DNA from: an uncultured Lachnobacterium sp.
GTDB taxonomy: Bacteria; Bacillota; Clostridia; Lachnospirales; Lachnospiraceae
Assembly (NCBI GenBank): GCA_937889225.1
Contig: CALAST010000060.1
Span: forward strand, 1-12,130
Reading direction: 5' to 3'
Length of the DNA: 12,130 nt
Shown: positions 5,578-12,130 of the stretch, piece after piece
Numbering within the stretch: the stretch's first letter is position 1
Layout of the letters: the number at the start of each line of letters is the position of its first letter
The notes under the pieces: generated by a model
Told to the model about the DNA's origin: nothing
The model's database searches: none
Seen by the model: the letters and a program-made list of their open reading frames with translations, nothing else
Program-made: the position numbers and the translations under genes

Positions 5578-6426
5578 ATGAGATACGATTGTATTATTAT
5601 TGGCAGTGGTCCGGCAGGTTTGTCTGCGGCTATGAATTTAAAGACATATGAGAAAAACTTTTTATGGTTTGGCAGTAAAAATTTAAGCGATAAAGTAGAA
5701 AAAGCCGAAATGGTAACCAATTATCCGGGACTTTCAGCGGTAACCGGAAAGGAATTGCAGGCGGCATTTTTACATCATAAGGAAGAACTTGGATTGGAGA
5801 TTACAGATAAAATCGTTAGCAGTATCTACAATATGGGTGGTTATTACAATGTAGTGGCAGAAAATGAGTTTTTTGAAACAAATACCATTATTTTTGCAAC
5901 AGGCGTTGTTTTATCAAATCAATATAAAGGAGAGACGGAGTTTGTAGGACGAGGCGTAAGTTATTGTGCTACTTGTGACGGTGGTTTGTATCGTGGAAAA
6001 ACGATTGCAGCGATTGCTACCTCCAAACGATTTGAACATGAAATTGCGTTTTTAGCGGATATGGCAGAAAAAGTATACTTGTTTCCATTTTATAAAGAAT
6101 GTGAAATTGAAAAAGCAAATGTAGAAAAAATAATGACAGCACCAAAAGAAGTAAAAGGTGAAATGCGTGTAAATGGTTTAGTCTTAAAAGATGAAACAGA
6201 ACTTGCAGTTGATGGTATTTTTATTATGCGAAATGCAATTGCACCGACGACAATTTTAAGCGGATTGGAAGTGACGGAAGGACATATTGCAGTAAATCGC
6301 AAGATGGAAACGAATTTGCCGGGAGTATTTGCAGCAGGAGACTGTACAGGAAAACCATATCAGTATGCAAAAGCCGTGGGCGAAGGAAATGTGGCGGCTC
6401 ATAGTGTGATTGAATACTTAAGGTAA
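5578..6426 (+). CDS. Thioredoxin-reductase-like flavoprotein lacking NADPH motifs
   Basis: This 282-residue flavoprotein has the thioredoxin reductase layout. The N-terminal FAD-binding motif is GSGPAG (9-14). A Y-P-G-L segment follows, then an F-A-T-G motif, a redox-active C130-A-T-C133 pair followed by D134, and the C-terminal FAD motif AAGDCTGKP (252-260) with the family QYAKAVGEGNVAA tail. The inserted domain does not show the usual GGGDSA nucleotide-binding loop: the equivalent stretch (143-156) reads IAAIATSKRFEHEI. The HRRxxxR motif that grips the NADPH phosphate is also absent (LFPFYKE near 172-178). This matches the pyridine-nucleotide-independent ferredoxin-dependent flavin thioredoxin reductases described from clostridia. 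It would reduce thioredoxin, or a similar protein, with electrons from ferredoxin. No thioredoxin gene is adjacent. The start has AGGAG 7 nt upstream. Confidence 0.88.
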   Translation: MRYDCIIIGSGPAGLSAAMNLKTYEKNFLWFGSKNLSDKVEKAEMVTNYPGLSAVTGKELQAAFLHHKEELGLEITDKIVSSIYNMGGYYNVVAENEFFETNTIIFATGVVLSNQYKGETEFVGRGVSYCATCDGGLYRGKTIAAIATSKRFEHEIAFLADMAEKVYLFPFYKECEIEKANVEKIMTAPKEVKGEMRVNGLVLKDETELAVDGIFIMRNAIAPTTILSGLEVTEGHIAVNRKMETNLPGVFAAGDCTGKPYQYAKAVGEGNVAAHSVIEYLR

Positions 6427-6510
6427 AAATTGGAATGCTTATGAGATTGGAAACCTATTGCAGATAGTAGTGCAATTGTGTGTGAAAATCGGATTAGTGG
6501 AGAAGAAACG

Positions 6511-7212
6511 ATGGCATTTATTGAATTTAATCATATTACAAAAGAATATGTTACAGGGGAAACTTCCATTAAAGCATTGGATGATGCGTCTTTTTTGGTG
6601 GAAGAAGGAGAGTTGGCAGTTATTTTAGGTTCTTCCGGAGCAGGAAAAACGACAGCACTTAATATTTTAGGTGGGATGGATACAGCCACCAGCGGTCAAA
6701 TTTTGGTGGATGGAAATGATGTAACGAAATACAATAAAAAGCAGCTTGTAGGGTACCGTCGTACAGATATTGGGTTTGTATTTCAGTTTTACAATTTAGT
6801 CCCAAATCTAACTGCACTTGAAAATGTAGAATTAGCCGTCCAAGTGTGTAAGGATGCGTTGGATGCTTCTGATACATTGGATAAGGTAGGGCTTTCAGAA
6901 CGAAAAAACAATTTTCCGGCACAACTTTCCGGTGGAGAGCAGCAGCGTGTGTCGATTGCAAGGGCGTTAGCGAAAAATCCAAAGCTGTTGCTTTGTGATG
7001 AACCGACAGGAGCACTTGACTATAATACAGGAAAACAAATTTTGCAACTTTTGCAGGACACATGCCGCAAGGAAAATATTACAGTAATTCTGATAACCCA
7101 TAATTCTGCGATTGCACCGATGGCAGACCGTTTGATTCGGTTCAAGAGTGGAAAAGTAATAGAAATGACAAAAAATGAGAATCCGGTTTCCATTGCGGAT
7201 ATTGAGTGGTAG
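6511..7212 (+). CDS. ABC transporter ATP-binding protein (MacB/LolD type)
   Basis: This 233-residue cytoplasmic ATPase powers the permease encoded 7 nt downstream. All nucleotide-binding motifs are intact: Walker A GSSGAGKTT (40-48), a Q-loop in FVFQFYNLVP, the signature LSGGEQQR (139-146), Walker B LLLCDEP with D163 and E164, a D-loop GALD, and the switch His H197 in ILITHNS. The type fits the MacB/LolD/FtsE group that pairs with FtsX-fold permeases, and the ...NPVSIADIEW ending is typical of clostridial members. ATG 6511 is chosen over an upstream GTG (6478) because GTGGAG precedes it and the family begins here. It lies 84 nt after the flavoprotein with no clear promoter between, so co-transcription is possible. 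A 6-bp inverted repeat (6457-6476) lies in that gap. Confidence 0.95.
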   Translation: MAFIEFNHITKEYVTGETSIKALDDASFLVEEGELAVILGSSGAGKTTALNILGGMDTATSGQILVDGNDVTKYNKKQLVGYRRTDIGFVFQFYNLVPNLTALENVELAVQVCKDALDASDTLDKVGLSERKNNFPAQLSGGEQQRVSIARALAKNPKLLLCDEPTGALDYNTGKQILQLLQDTCRKENITVILITHNSAIAPMADRLIRFKSGKVIEMTKNENPVSIADIEW

Positions 7213-7219
7213 AGGGAAG

Positions 7220-10200
7220 ATGAAGGCTTACACGAAGGATATCGTGCAAACGATTAGAAAAGGAAAAAAGCGATTTTTCGCCATAATGATAATCTGTGCT
7301 TTAGGTGTATGTATGCTGACAGGGCTTAAGGCATCGTGTGTGGATTTGCGGTATTCAGCAGATAAATTTTTTGATAAACAGAATTTATTTGATATCAGCA
7401 TTGTTTCCACAATGGGGCTTACGGATGAGGATATAGAAGCCTTGGCAACGCTCGAGCTTGTGGAAGATGTGGAAGGGGCTTACAGCGAAACTGTTTTTAC
7501 AGTAGTAGATGGAAAGACAAAGCAGGCATCCGTTAGTGTGCTTAGTGAAAAAGGCATCAATATGCCATATCTTTTAGAGGGCGAAATGCCGCTTTGTCCG
7601 GATGAAATCCTGGTAACTGAAAAATATTTGTCTGAAACAGGAAAAGGCATCGGAGATACGATTGTTATTGAAGAAGATATGGAAGAAGACAGTACAGATG
7701 ACGAAGGAGAAGACGATTTAGAGATTGAAATCGAAGAAGATGAAGAAGAACCGAACTTTTTGTATACGACATATACCATTGTTGGTGTAGTGACGGATGT
7801 GATGGATATCAACAGTAATGAAGGTGCGGTGGCATTTCGAAGTAATTCAACCACCGATTATACGTTTTTTGTAATGCCGGAGGCTGTTTCATCTGAGATA
7901 TATACCGCAATTTATATGACATTATATGATTGTGATGAATTGCTTTGTTATTCTGATGCATATGAAGAAAAAGTAGATGTAGTCGTAAAAATTTTGGAAG
8001 AAGAAATTAAAGCAGACCGTGAAAAAGCCAGATATGATGAAATAACAGGAGAAGCTATTGAGAAAATCGATGATGCAGAAAATGAGATGAATGACAAATT
8101 TGCAGATGCAGAAGAAGAAATTGCAGATGCGAAATTTGAAATCGAAGATGGATGGTCAGAACTTTTGGATGGCGAGGAAAAACTGTTAAACGGTGAAGAA
8201 GACCTTGAAGTGGCAGAGCGAAAACTTGCAAAGGCACAACGAGAACTGGAGCGAGCAGAACGAGAACTTGATGATGCTGAAGAAGAATTGGAAGCTGCAT
8301 GGGAAGAACTGGAGTCCGGGCAGATGATGTTGGAAGCAAGTGAAACTGCTATTACAGAAATGGAATCGATGCTTCAAACATCAGAAGAAACACTCAATGA
8401 ATCGGAGAAAGCGTTAGAACGAACCGAGGAAGAAATTCCAAAGCAGTTTGAGTCGATGCGTGTATTGTTAAAGGGAGAAATTGTTTCTACAGAAGTAAAT
8501 ATTCGTCAAATAGAAAAAGAAATGGATGTTCTGGAAAAAGAAATGGAACAACTGGAAGATGAAATTGCAGAGTTGGAACAAAAAGAAGAACAAGGTACGA
8601 TATCGGAAGCAGAACAGATTCTTTTGACTGCAAAACAGGAGTCTTTAGAAGAAAAGAAAGGGGAATTGTCTCAAAAAGAAATAGAAGCAGAGAGTGCAAA
8701 GGAACAACTTGCAGTTTATGAAGATTCTTTGGATAATTTAGAGCAGCAGGAAGAAGATGCTTATGCACAGGTCGAAGAAGGTCGGAAAGAACTCGAAGCC
8801 GGACGTGCAGAATTGGAAGAAGGTCAAAAAGAACTTGCTGAGGCAAAAGCTGAGCTGGAAGCAAACAAAAAGACCTTAGAAGAAAGTCGAAAAGAACTCG
8901 AAAAAGGTCAAAAAGAGTTTGAAGATAGCAAAAAACAGATAGCCGATGGTTGGGACGAACTGGAAAAAGGTTGGGACGAATTGGAAGATGCTTACGAAGA
9001 AATAAAAGATAGTTGGGATGAACTGGAAGAAGGAAAACAGGAGCTTACCGATGGAGAATCCGAGCTGGAAGAAAATGTATCTGAGTATGAAGAAAAAAAA
9101 CAGGAAGCACTTGAGTTGATTGCAGATGCAAGACAGGAAATAGAAGACCTAAAAATGACGGAATGGTATATTTCTACGCGTGTTTCGTTAAGCGGATACA
9201 GTAATATTAAAACAGATGCAGGCTGTATTGAAGCAATTGGAGATGCATTCCCGATTATCTTTTTAACGATTGCAATTTTAATCAGTCTGACAACCATTTC
9301 CCGAATGGTAGAAGAAGACAGAGGATTGATTGGAACATATAAAGCATTAGGTTTTACGGATAAGGAAATCCGCAGAAAATATTTGGTGTATGCACTTCTT
9401 GCATGCTTCTTTGGCGGTATTTTAGGCGATTTTATGGGATTTGTGATATTGCCGAATATTATCTTTTATATATTTGGCGTTATGTATCAGCTTCCGGCTT
9501 ATATCTTAAAATTTGATTTCCTTTATGGAATCGGTGGAGTGGTGCTGTTTATAGTTGGCATTGCCGGGGCATCCATTGCTTCATGTGAGGCAGAACTTTC
9601 CCATATGCCGGCAATGTTGATGAGACCGAAAGCACCAAAAAATGGTTCTAGAGTATTTTTGGAACGCATTACACCGATTTGGAGCAGGCTTTCTTTCTTA
9701 AACAAAGTGACTGCTCGAAATCTGTTCCGTTATAAAAAGCGTTTGTTTATGACACTATTTGGCATTGCAGGATGTACGGCACTTTTGCTTTGCGGATATA
9801 CGATTAAAGATACCGTTACAGCCCTTATGCCTCTTCAATATGAGGAGACATATACATACGATGTAATGGCGGTGGCAGAAGATAATGAGAAGCTGCTTAC
9901 ATATTTAGAAGAAGATACGTCTATTCGTAAATATATGAATACATTGATTACGAATGTAAAACTTATCAACGAAGAAGGCAAAGAAGAAACAATTCAGTTG
10001 ATTGTGCTGCCGGATAATGAGAAATTCCGTGGATTTATCAATTTGTATACAGAAGATAAAGAAAAATTGACATTAGGAGAAGATGATGTTTTTGCTACAA
10101 TTAATGTAAGTAAGGTGCTAGGCTTTGAAAAAGGTGATTTCATTACGATTCAGACTTTAGAACTGGATTTGGAAGAAGTAGAAATAACGGAAGTTGTTAT

Positions 10201-10804
10201 GAATTATCTTGGAAATAGCGTCTATATGACACAGGCAAAATATGAAGAATTGTTTGGAGCATTTGAACCAAACGGTGCGTTGATTCTTCTAAATGGAGAT
10301 AAACAAAATGATTTTGCAACGGAACTTGCAGAAAAAGACGGAATTCTTTCTGCGATTGGAACAGATAGTTTGAAGGATGATTTTGAACCGGCATTCCAGA
10401 TTATTAATTTAGTTGTGTATATCGTAATTATTTTAGCGGCAGCACTTGCTTTTGTTGTATTGTTTACATTGGCAACAACCAATATTTCAGAAAGAGAACG
10501 AGAGCTTGCTACAATTAAAGTGTTGGGATTTTATGACAAAGAAGTGCATTCTTATGTAAATAAAGAAACGCTTATTTTGACAAGTCTCGGTATTTTAATC
10601 GGGCTTCCGGCAGGAAATTTATTAGGTGCGTGGCTAATGTCTATTTTAAATATGCCCGCAATTTACTTTAAAGCAACGCTTTATCCAATCAGTTATGGAA
10701 TTGCAGCGATTATGGCAATCAGTTTTGCGTTTATCGTAAACTTTATTACAGACAGGTCATTGGATGTGATTGACCCGGTAGAAGCGTTGAAGTCGATTGA
10801 GTAA
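7220..10804 (+). CDS. Giant FtsX-type ABC permease with coiled-coil ectodomain
   Basis: This 1194-residue membrane protein is the permease partner of the preceding ATPase. After a basic N-terminus comes TM1 (about 19-36), then a MacB-like extracytoplasmic domain with an acidic stretch (151-177, 20 of 27 residues Asp/Glu). A long coiled coil (about 260-644) follows, then the first FtsX core (membrane helices near 675-694, 720-755, 768-788, motif GTYKALG). A second unit has a helix near 841-862, a second extracytoplasmic domain (about 865-1055) and three helices (about 1059-1086, 1118-1143, 1158-1178, motif ATIKVLG). This is a duplicated type VII ABC permease; such proteins act as exporters, lipoprotein extractors or mechanotransmitters. 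Substrate unknown. The start at 7220 (after GAGGGA) is preferred to the overlapping ATG at 7175, which would add 15 atypical residues. Confidence 0.92.
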   Translation: MKAYTKDIVQTIRKGKKRFFAIMIICALGVCMLTGLKASCVDLRYSADKFFDKQNLFDISIVSTMGLTDEDIEALATLELVEDVEGAYSETVFTVVDGKTKQASVSVLSEKGINMPYLLEGEMPLCPDEILVTEKYLSETGKGIGDTIVIEEDMEEDSTDDEGEDDLEIEIEEDEEEPNFLYTTYTIVGVVTDVMDINSNEGAVAFRSNSTTDYTFFVMPEAVSSEIYTAIYMTLYDCDELLCYSDAYEEKVDVVVKILEEEIKADREKARYDEITGEAIEKIDDAENEMNDKFADAEEEIADAKFEIEDGWSELLDGEEKLLNGEEDLEVAERKLAKAQRELERAERELDDAEEELEAAWEELESGQMMLEASETAITEMESMLQTSEETLNESEKALERTEEEIPKQFESMRVLLKGEIVSTEVNIRQIEKEMDVLEKEMEQLEDEIAELEQKEEQGTISEAEQILLTAKQESLEEKKGELSQKEIEAESAKEQLAVYEDSLDNLEQQEEDAYAQVEEGRKELEAGRAELEEGQKELAEAKAELEANKKTLEESRKELEKGQKEFEDSKKQIADGWDELEKGWDELEDAYEEIKDSWDELEEGKQELTDGESELEENVSEYEEKKQEALELIADARQEIEDLKMTEWYISTRVSLSGYSNIKTDAGCIEAIGDAFPIIFLTIAILISLTTISRMVEEDRGLIGTYKALGFTDKEIRRKYLVYALLACFFGGILGDFMGFVILPNIIFYIFGVMYQLPAYILKFDFLYGIGGVVLFIVGIAGASIASCEAELSHMPAMLMRPKAPKNGSRVFLERITPIWSRLSFLNKVTARNLFRYKKRLFMTLFGIAGCTALLLCGYTIKDTVTALMPLQYEETYTYDVMAVAEDNEKLLTYLEEDTSIRKYMNTLITNVKLINEEGKEETIQLIVLPDNEKFRGFINLYTEDKEKLTLGEDDVFATINVSKVLGFEKGDFITIQTLELDLEEVEITEVVMNYLGNSVYMTQAKYEELFGAFEPNGALILLNGDKQNDFATELAEKDGILSAIGTDSLKDDFEPAFQIINLVVYIVIILAAALAFVVLFTLATTNISERERELATIKVLGFYDKEVHSYVNKETLILTSLGILIGLPAGNLLGAWLMSILNMPAIYFKATLYPISYGIAAIMAISFAFIVNFITDRSLDVIDPVEALKSIE
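8099..9151 (+). repeat. Coding heptad (21-nt period) repeat region
   Basis: Within the permease, residues 294-412 form 17 unbroken heptads of the form L-x-x-[G/A/S]-x-x-x. Residues 519-644 form 18 more of the form x-x-[G/A/S]-x-x-[E]-L. Between them lies a shorter canonical coiled coil with a turn at E-Q-G-T (457-460). At DNA level this gives a 21-nt period; for example 8948-8965 and 8969-8986 match at all but one position. Such repeats can change length by recombination or slippage. Confidence 0.8.
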
Positions 10805-10911
10805 TTGATGCAGTACGACAAAAGAATGTAGTCTTTTACAGAATATATCATAATTATTCTATTTTGTGTGATAACATAGGTTTTTATTTTTATGTAGGGG
10901 TAAGATAAACA

Positions 10912-10945
10912 GGGTATAGGAAGCATTTTTTTACTTTCTATACCC
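10912..10945. terminator. Long hairpin between convergent genes, possible terminator
   Basis: A 12-bp stem (10912-10923 with 10934-10945, one G-T pair) encloses a 10-nt T-rich loop. It lies about 110 nt past the permease stop and a similar distance past the phosphodiesterase stop on the other strand, where a shared terminator is expected. No clear T-run follows on either strand, so intrinsic termination would be weak. Nothing else was seen in 10805-11062 except short AT-only inverted repeats. Confidence 0.45.
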
Positions 10946-11062
10946 CATGTGTACTTAAATTTTCATTATCGAACTCAAGTTATATTAGCAAGGTTAAATT
11001 TATTTCAAGGAAAGCCCATTCACTTTATCTGATGGATAGTTCATTTATGGATGGTATGTCTG

Positions 11063-11881
11063 TTATAAACGACAGCTATCAAAAATAAATAAATCAAATT
11101 TATTTTTTGCCTTTGCATAATCATCTAAGGATTGAATCGTATAAGCTACAGACAAAGCTCCCATGCCACGACAGAGGCGACGGGAAAGATTATCTGCATG
11201 TTTATGATTGAATGCAATAAAATCCGGTCTTCCCAAAAAGTTAAATATTAAAAAGGAAAGAGGAATGAAAAACGGGTTACGGGCATATTTCTTTTTGCGG
11301 AAAAATTCTTCCCCAAGCTGACCGCGAAGGATGTCAGGACGGTGCTTTCTGTACCACATCAAAGCAAATGGGTGGAAACATTCAATACAGTAAACACCCT
11401 TATAATTTTTCAAAACTTTATTTGCCAATTTACAAACCGTAGTCTGTGGAACATCCAGTTTAAATTCCAAAATAAAAGGAACTTTGCCATCGACTACTTT
11501 TAAAAATTCTTCAAAAGTAGGAATGGTTTCATTAGAAGAAAGCAGTTTGAATTGTCTCAATTCTTCTAATGTATAGTCCCATACTTTTCCTTCAACACCA
11601 CACATTCTCTTTAAAGTAGCATCGTGGAAAATTATCAGTTTTTTATCTTTACTTAACTGAACATCCAATTCAATGCCATAGCCGGCATCAACAGCCTTTT
11701 TAAAAGCTAATAGAGAATTTTCCGGTGCATTGGAATTATTGTCAAATAAACCGCGGTGTGCATAATGCACATTGCAAAATGGAGTGCGGTCAGGTTTGTT
11801 TGTCATACGTGGTGCTATCATAAAAAGATATAATAGCGATAATGGAAATAAAATAATAAAAATGATACCTAAGATATGCAT
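11063..11881 (-). CDS. Membrane-anchored glycerophosphodiester phosphodiesterase
   Basis: This 272-residue enzyme would hydrolyse glycerophosphodiesters to glycerol-3-phosphate and an alcohol. It has an N-terminal membrane helix (about residues 2-23) and a GDPD TIM-barrel domain predicted outside the cell or at the membrane face. Catalytic residues are visible: H42-R43 in YAHRGLF, E54 in APENS, E71 and D73 in GIELDVQLS, H86 in IIFHDATLKR, and the ILEFK acid further on. Length fits one catalytic domain. The ATG at 11881 is preferred because it begins the helix as relatives do. A TTG at 11899 would add six residues, but its GGAG lies only 2 nt away. The strong AGAAAGGAG site (11938-11946) is more than 50 nt upstream of the ATG, which is odd. 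The gene is monocistronic. Confidence 0.9.
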   Translation of the reverse strand: MHILGIIFIILFPLSLLYLFMIAPRMTNKPDRTPFCNVHYAHRGLFDNNSNAPENSLLAFKKAVDAGYGIELDVQLSKDKKLIIFHDATLKRMCGVEGKVWDYTLEELRQFKLLSSNETIPTFEEFLKVVDGKVPFILEFKLDVPQTTVCKLANKVLKNYKGVYCIECFHPFALMWYRKHRPDILRGQLGEEFFRKKKYARNPFFIPLSFLIFNFLGRPDFIAFNHKHADNLSRRLCRGMGALSVAYTIQSLDDYAKAKNKFDLFIFDSCRL

Positions 11882-12007
11882 AAAATTGTTAGGTTGCAAA
11901 ACTCCATTGGATTCAAGTAGAGAGCGTTGTAACCATTCTCCTTTCTATTTAGAAACTTCTACTGTTATATTATAAATCCTAAAATGAAAAAATTTAATTC
12001 TGTTACC

Positions 12008-12036
12008 ATTATAACATGATATTGGAATGTTGGAAA
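12008..12036 (-). promoter_or_regulatory. Extended -10 promoter of the phosphodiesterase gene
   Basis: On the minus strand TATAAT (12008-12013) is preceded by TG one base upstream, an extended -10 element, with a weak -35 match TTTCCA 17 nt farther up. A second TATAAT-like box lies nearer the gene (around 11971-11976) without a recognisable -35. Confidence 0.6.
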
Positions 12037-12046
12037 GAAGAACGGC

Positions 12047-12121
12047 ACTCCTTCCACTACCTAAATGTAGTGAAAGAGTTACTTTTCAGACCCATGCCAA
12101 TCACTACGCTGATTGGCGTGG
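12047..12121. other. Two consecutive stable hairpins of unknown role
   Basis: The first hairpin has a 6-bp core, CACTAC/GTAGTG (12055-12060 with 12067-12072). It extends outward with one mismatch and one bulge to 12047-12079, for 12 pairs in all. The second has a 12-bp stem (12092-12103 with 12110-12121) with a single T-G pair and a 6-nt loop. GC content is higher than the surroundings. The feature lies just upstream of the phosphodiesterase promoter and may continue beyond the window. It could be a structured RNA, part of a dispersed intergenic repeat or a riboregulator leader. No T-run is visible. Confidence 0.5.
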
Positions 12122-12130
12122 AGAGAACAC

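Noticed and set aside
6457..6476. Inverted repeat ATTGCA/TGCAAT between the flavoprotein and the ATPase
   Set aside because: It is a 6-bp stem with an 8-nt loop and no T-run; it is neither a convincing terminator nor, alone, an operator.
6659..7063. Minus-strand 134-residue frame opposite the ABC ATPase
   Set aside because: The sense frame has every ATPase motif intact. The antisense frame has no recognisable feature or ribosome site.
7480..7854. Minus-strand Ser-rich 124-residue frame
   Set aside because: It is antisense to the acidic segment of the permease; Ser runs result from reading acidic codons backwards.
8055..8864. Minus-strand Leu/Pro/His-rich frames opposite the coiled coil
   Set aside because: They are the complement of repeated GAA/GAG/GAT codons in the permease heptads. 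There is no ribosome site and composition is not protein-like.
8774..9151. Regular 21-nt repeats as a CRISPR array
   Set aside because: The periodicity is in frame and encodes heptads; there are no constant repeats with unique spacers.
10819..10860. Short inverted repeats AAAAGA/TCTTTT and AGAATA/TATTCT after the permease stop
   Set aside because: Each has only six AT-dominated pairs and no T-run, so they are too weak to call a terminator.
11772..11975. Plus-strand 67-residue frame crossing the phosphodiesterase start
   Set aside because: It is antisense to the membrane anchor and leader of the phosphodiesterase gene, and no ribosome site was seen.

Overview
The window looks like chromosomal DNA from an AT-rich, low-GC Gram-positive anaerobe of the Clostridia, most likely Lachnospiraceae. 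The basis is the base composition, strong AGGAG-type ribosome sites, sigma-A-like promoters, and a gene set typical of that group: a DUF3892 protein, a cytidylate-kinase-like protein, a thioredoxin-reductase-like flavoprotein without pyridine-nucleotide motifs, and a giant FtsX-type permease with a coiled coil. The family-level placement is inference; no rRNA or tRNA gene is present to settle it.

Layout. Positions 1-145 hold the decayed right end of an IS200/IS605-type element with a broken tnpB tail, followed by a terminator hairpin. The minus strand then carries a small DUF3892 protein (267-566), a methyl-accepting chemotaxis protein (902-2482) with its own terminator and promoter, and a TrmH/SpoU-family RNA 2'-O-methyltransferase (2564-3424). 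A divergent 315-bp intergenic region follows, with a Fur-like palindrome and a good sigma-A promoter. The plus strand then carries a dCMP deaminase (3740-4228), a small two-helix membrane protein (4244-4543), a cytidylate-kinase-like protein (4677-5288) whose promoter contains a perfect 17-nt palindrome, and a terminator. Next come a promoter, a possible leader peptide, the thioredoxin-reductase-like flavoprotein (5578-6426), and an ABC ATPase (6511-7212) with its 1194-residue permease (7220-10804). A convergent minus-strand membrane-anchored glycerophosphodiester phosphodiesterase (11063-11881) follows. The right edge (about 12047-12121) has two consecutive stable hairpins that no gene explains.

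How the genes work together. Only the ATPase and permease are clearly one machine: a type VII (MacB/LolCDE/FtsEX-like) ABC system in which ATP hydrolysis would drive motion of a large extracytoplasmic domain. That domain is a nearly perfect heptad-repeat coiled coil, symmetric about a central turn, preceded by a very acidic segment. No promoter was seen between the flavoprotein and the ATPase, so the three genes may be co-transcribed, though no functional link is evident. The dCMP deaminase and the small membrane protein probably form one transcript. The rest are single-gene units.

The observations most worth a second look are the permease's symmetric xxxLxxG-type coiled-coil hairpin, the flavoprotein's missing NADPH motifs (as in ferredoxin-dependent flavin thioredoxin reductases), the operator-like palindromes, two genes whose Shine-Dalgarno sequence is separated from the start codon by an inverted repeat, and the structured element at the right edge.
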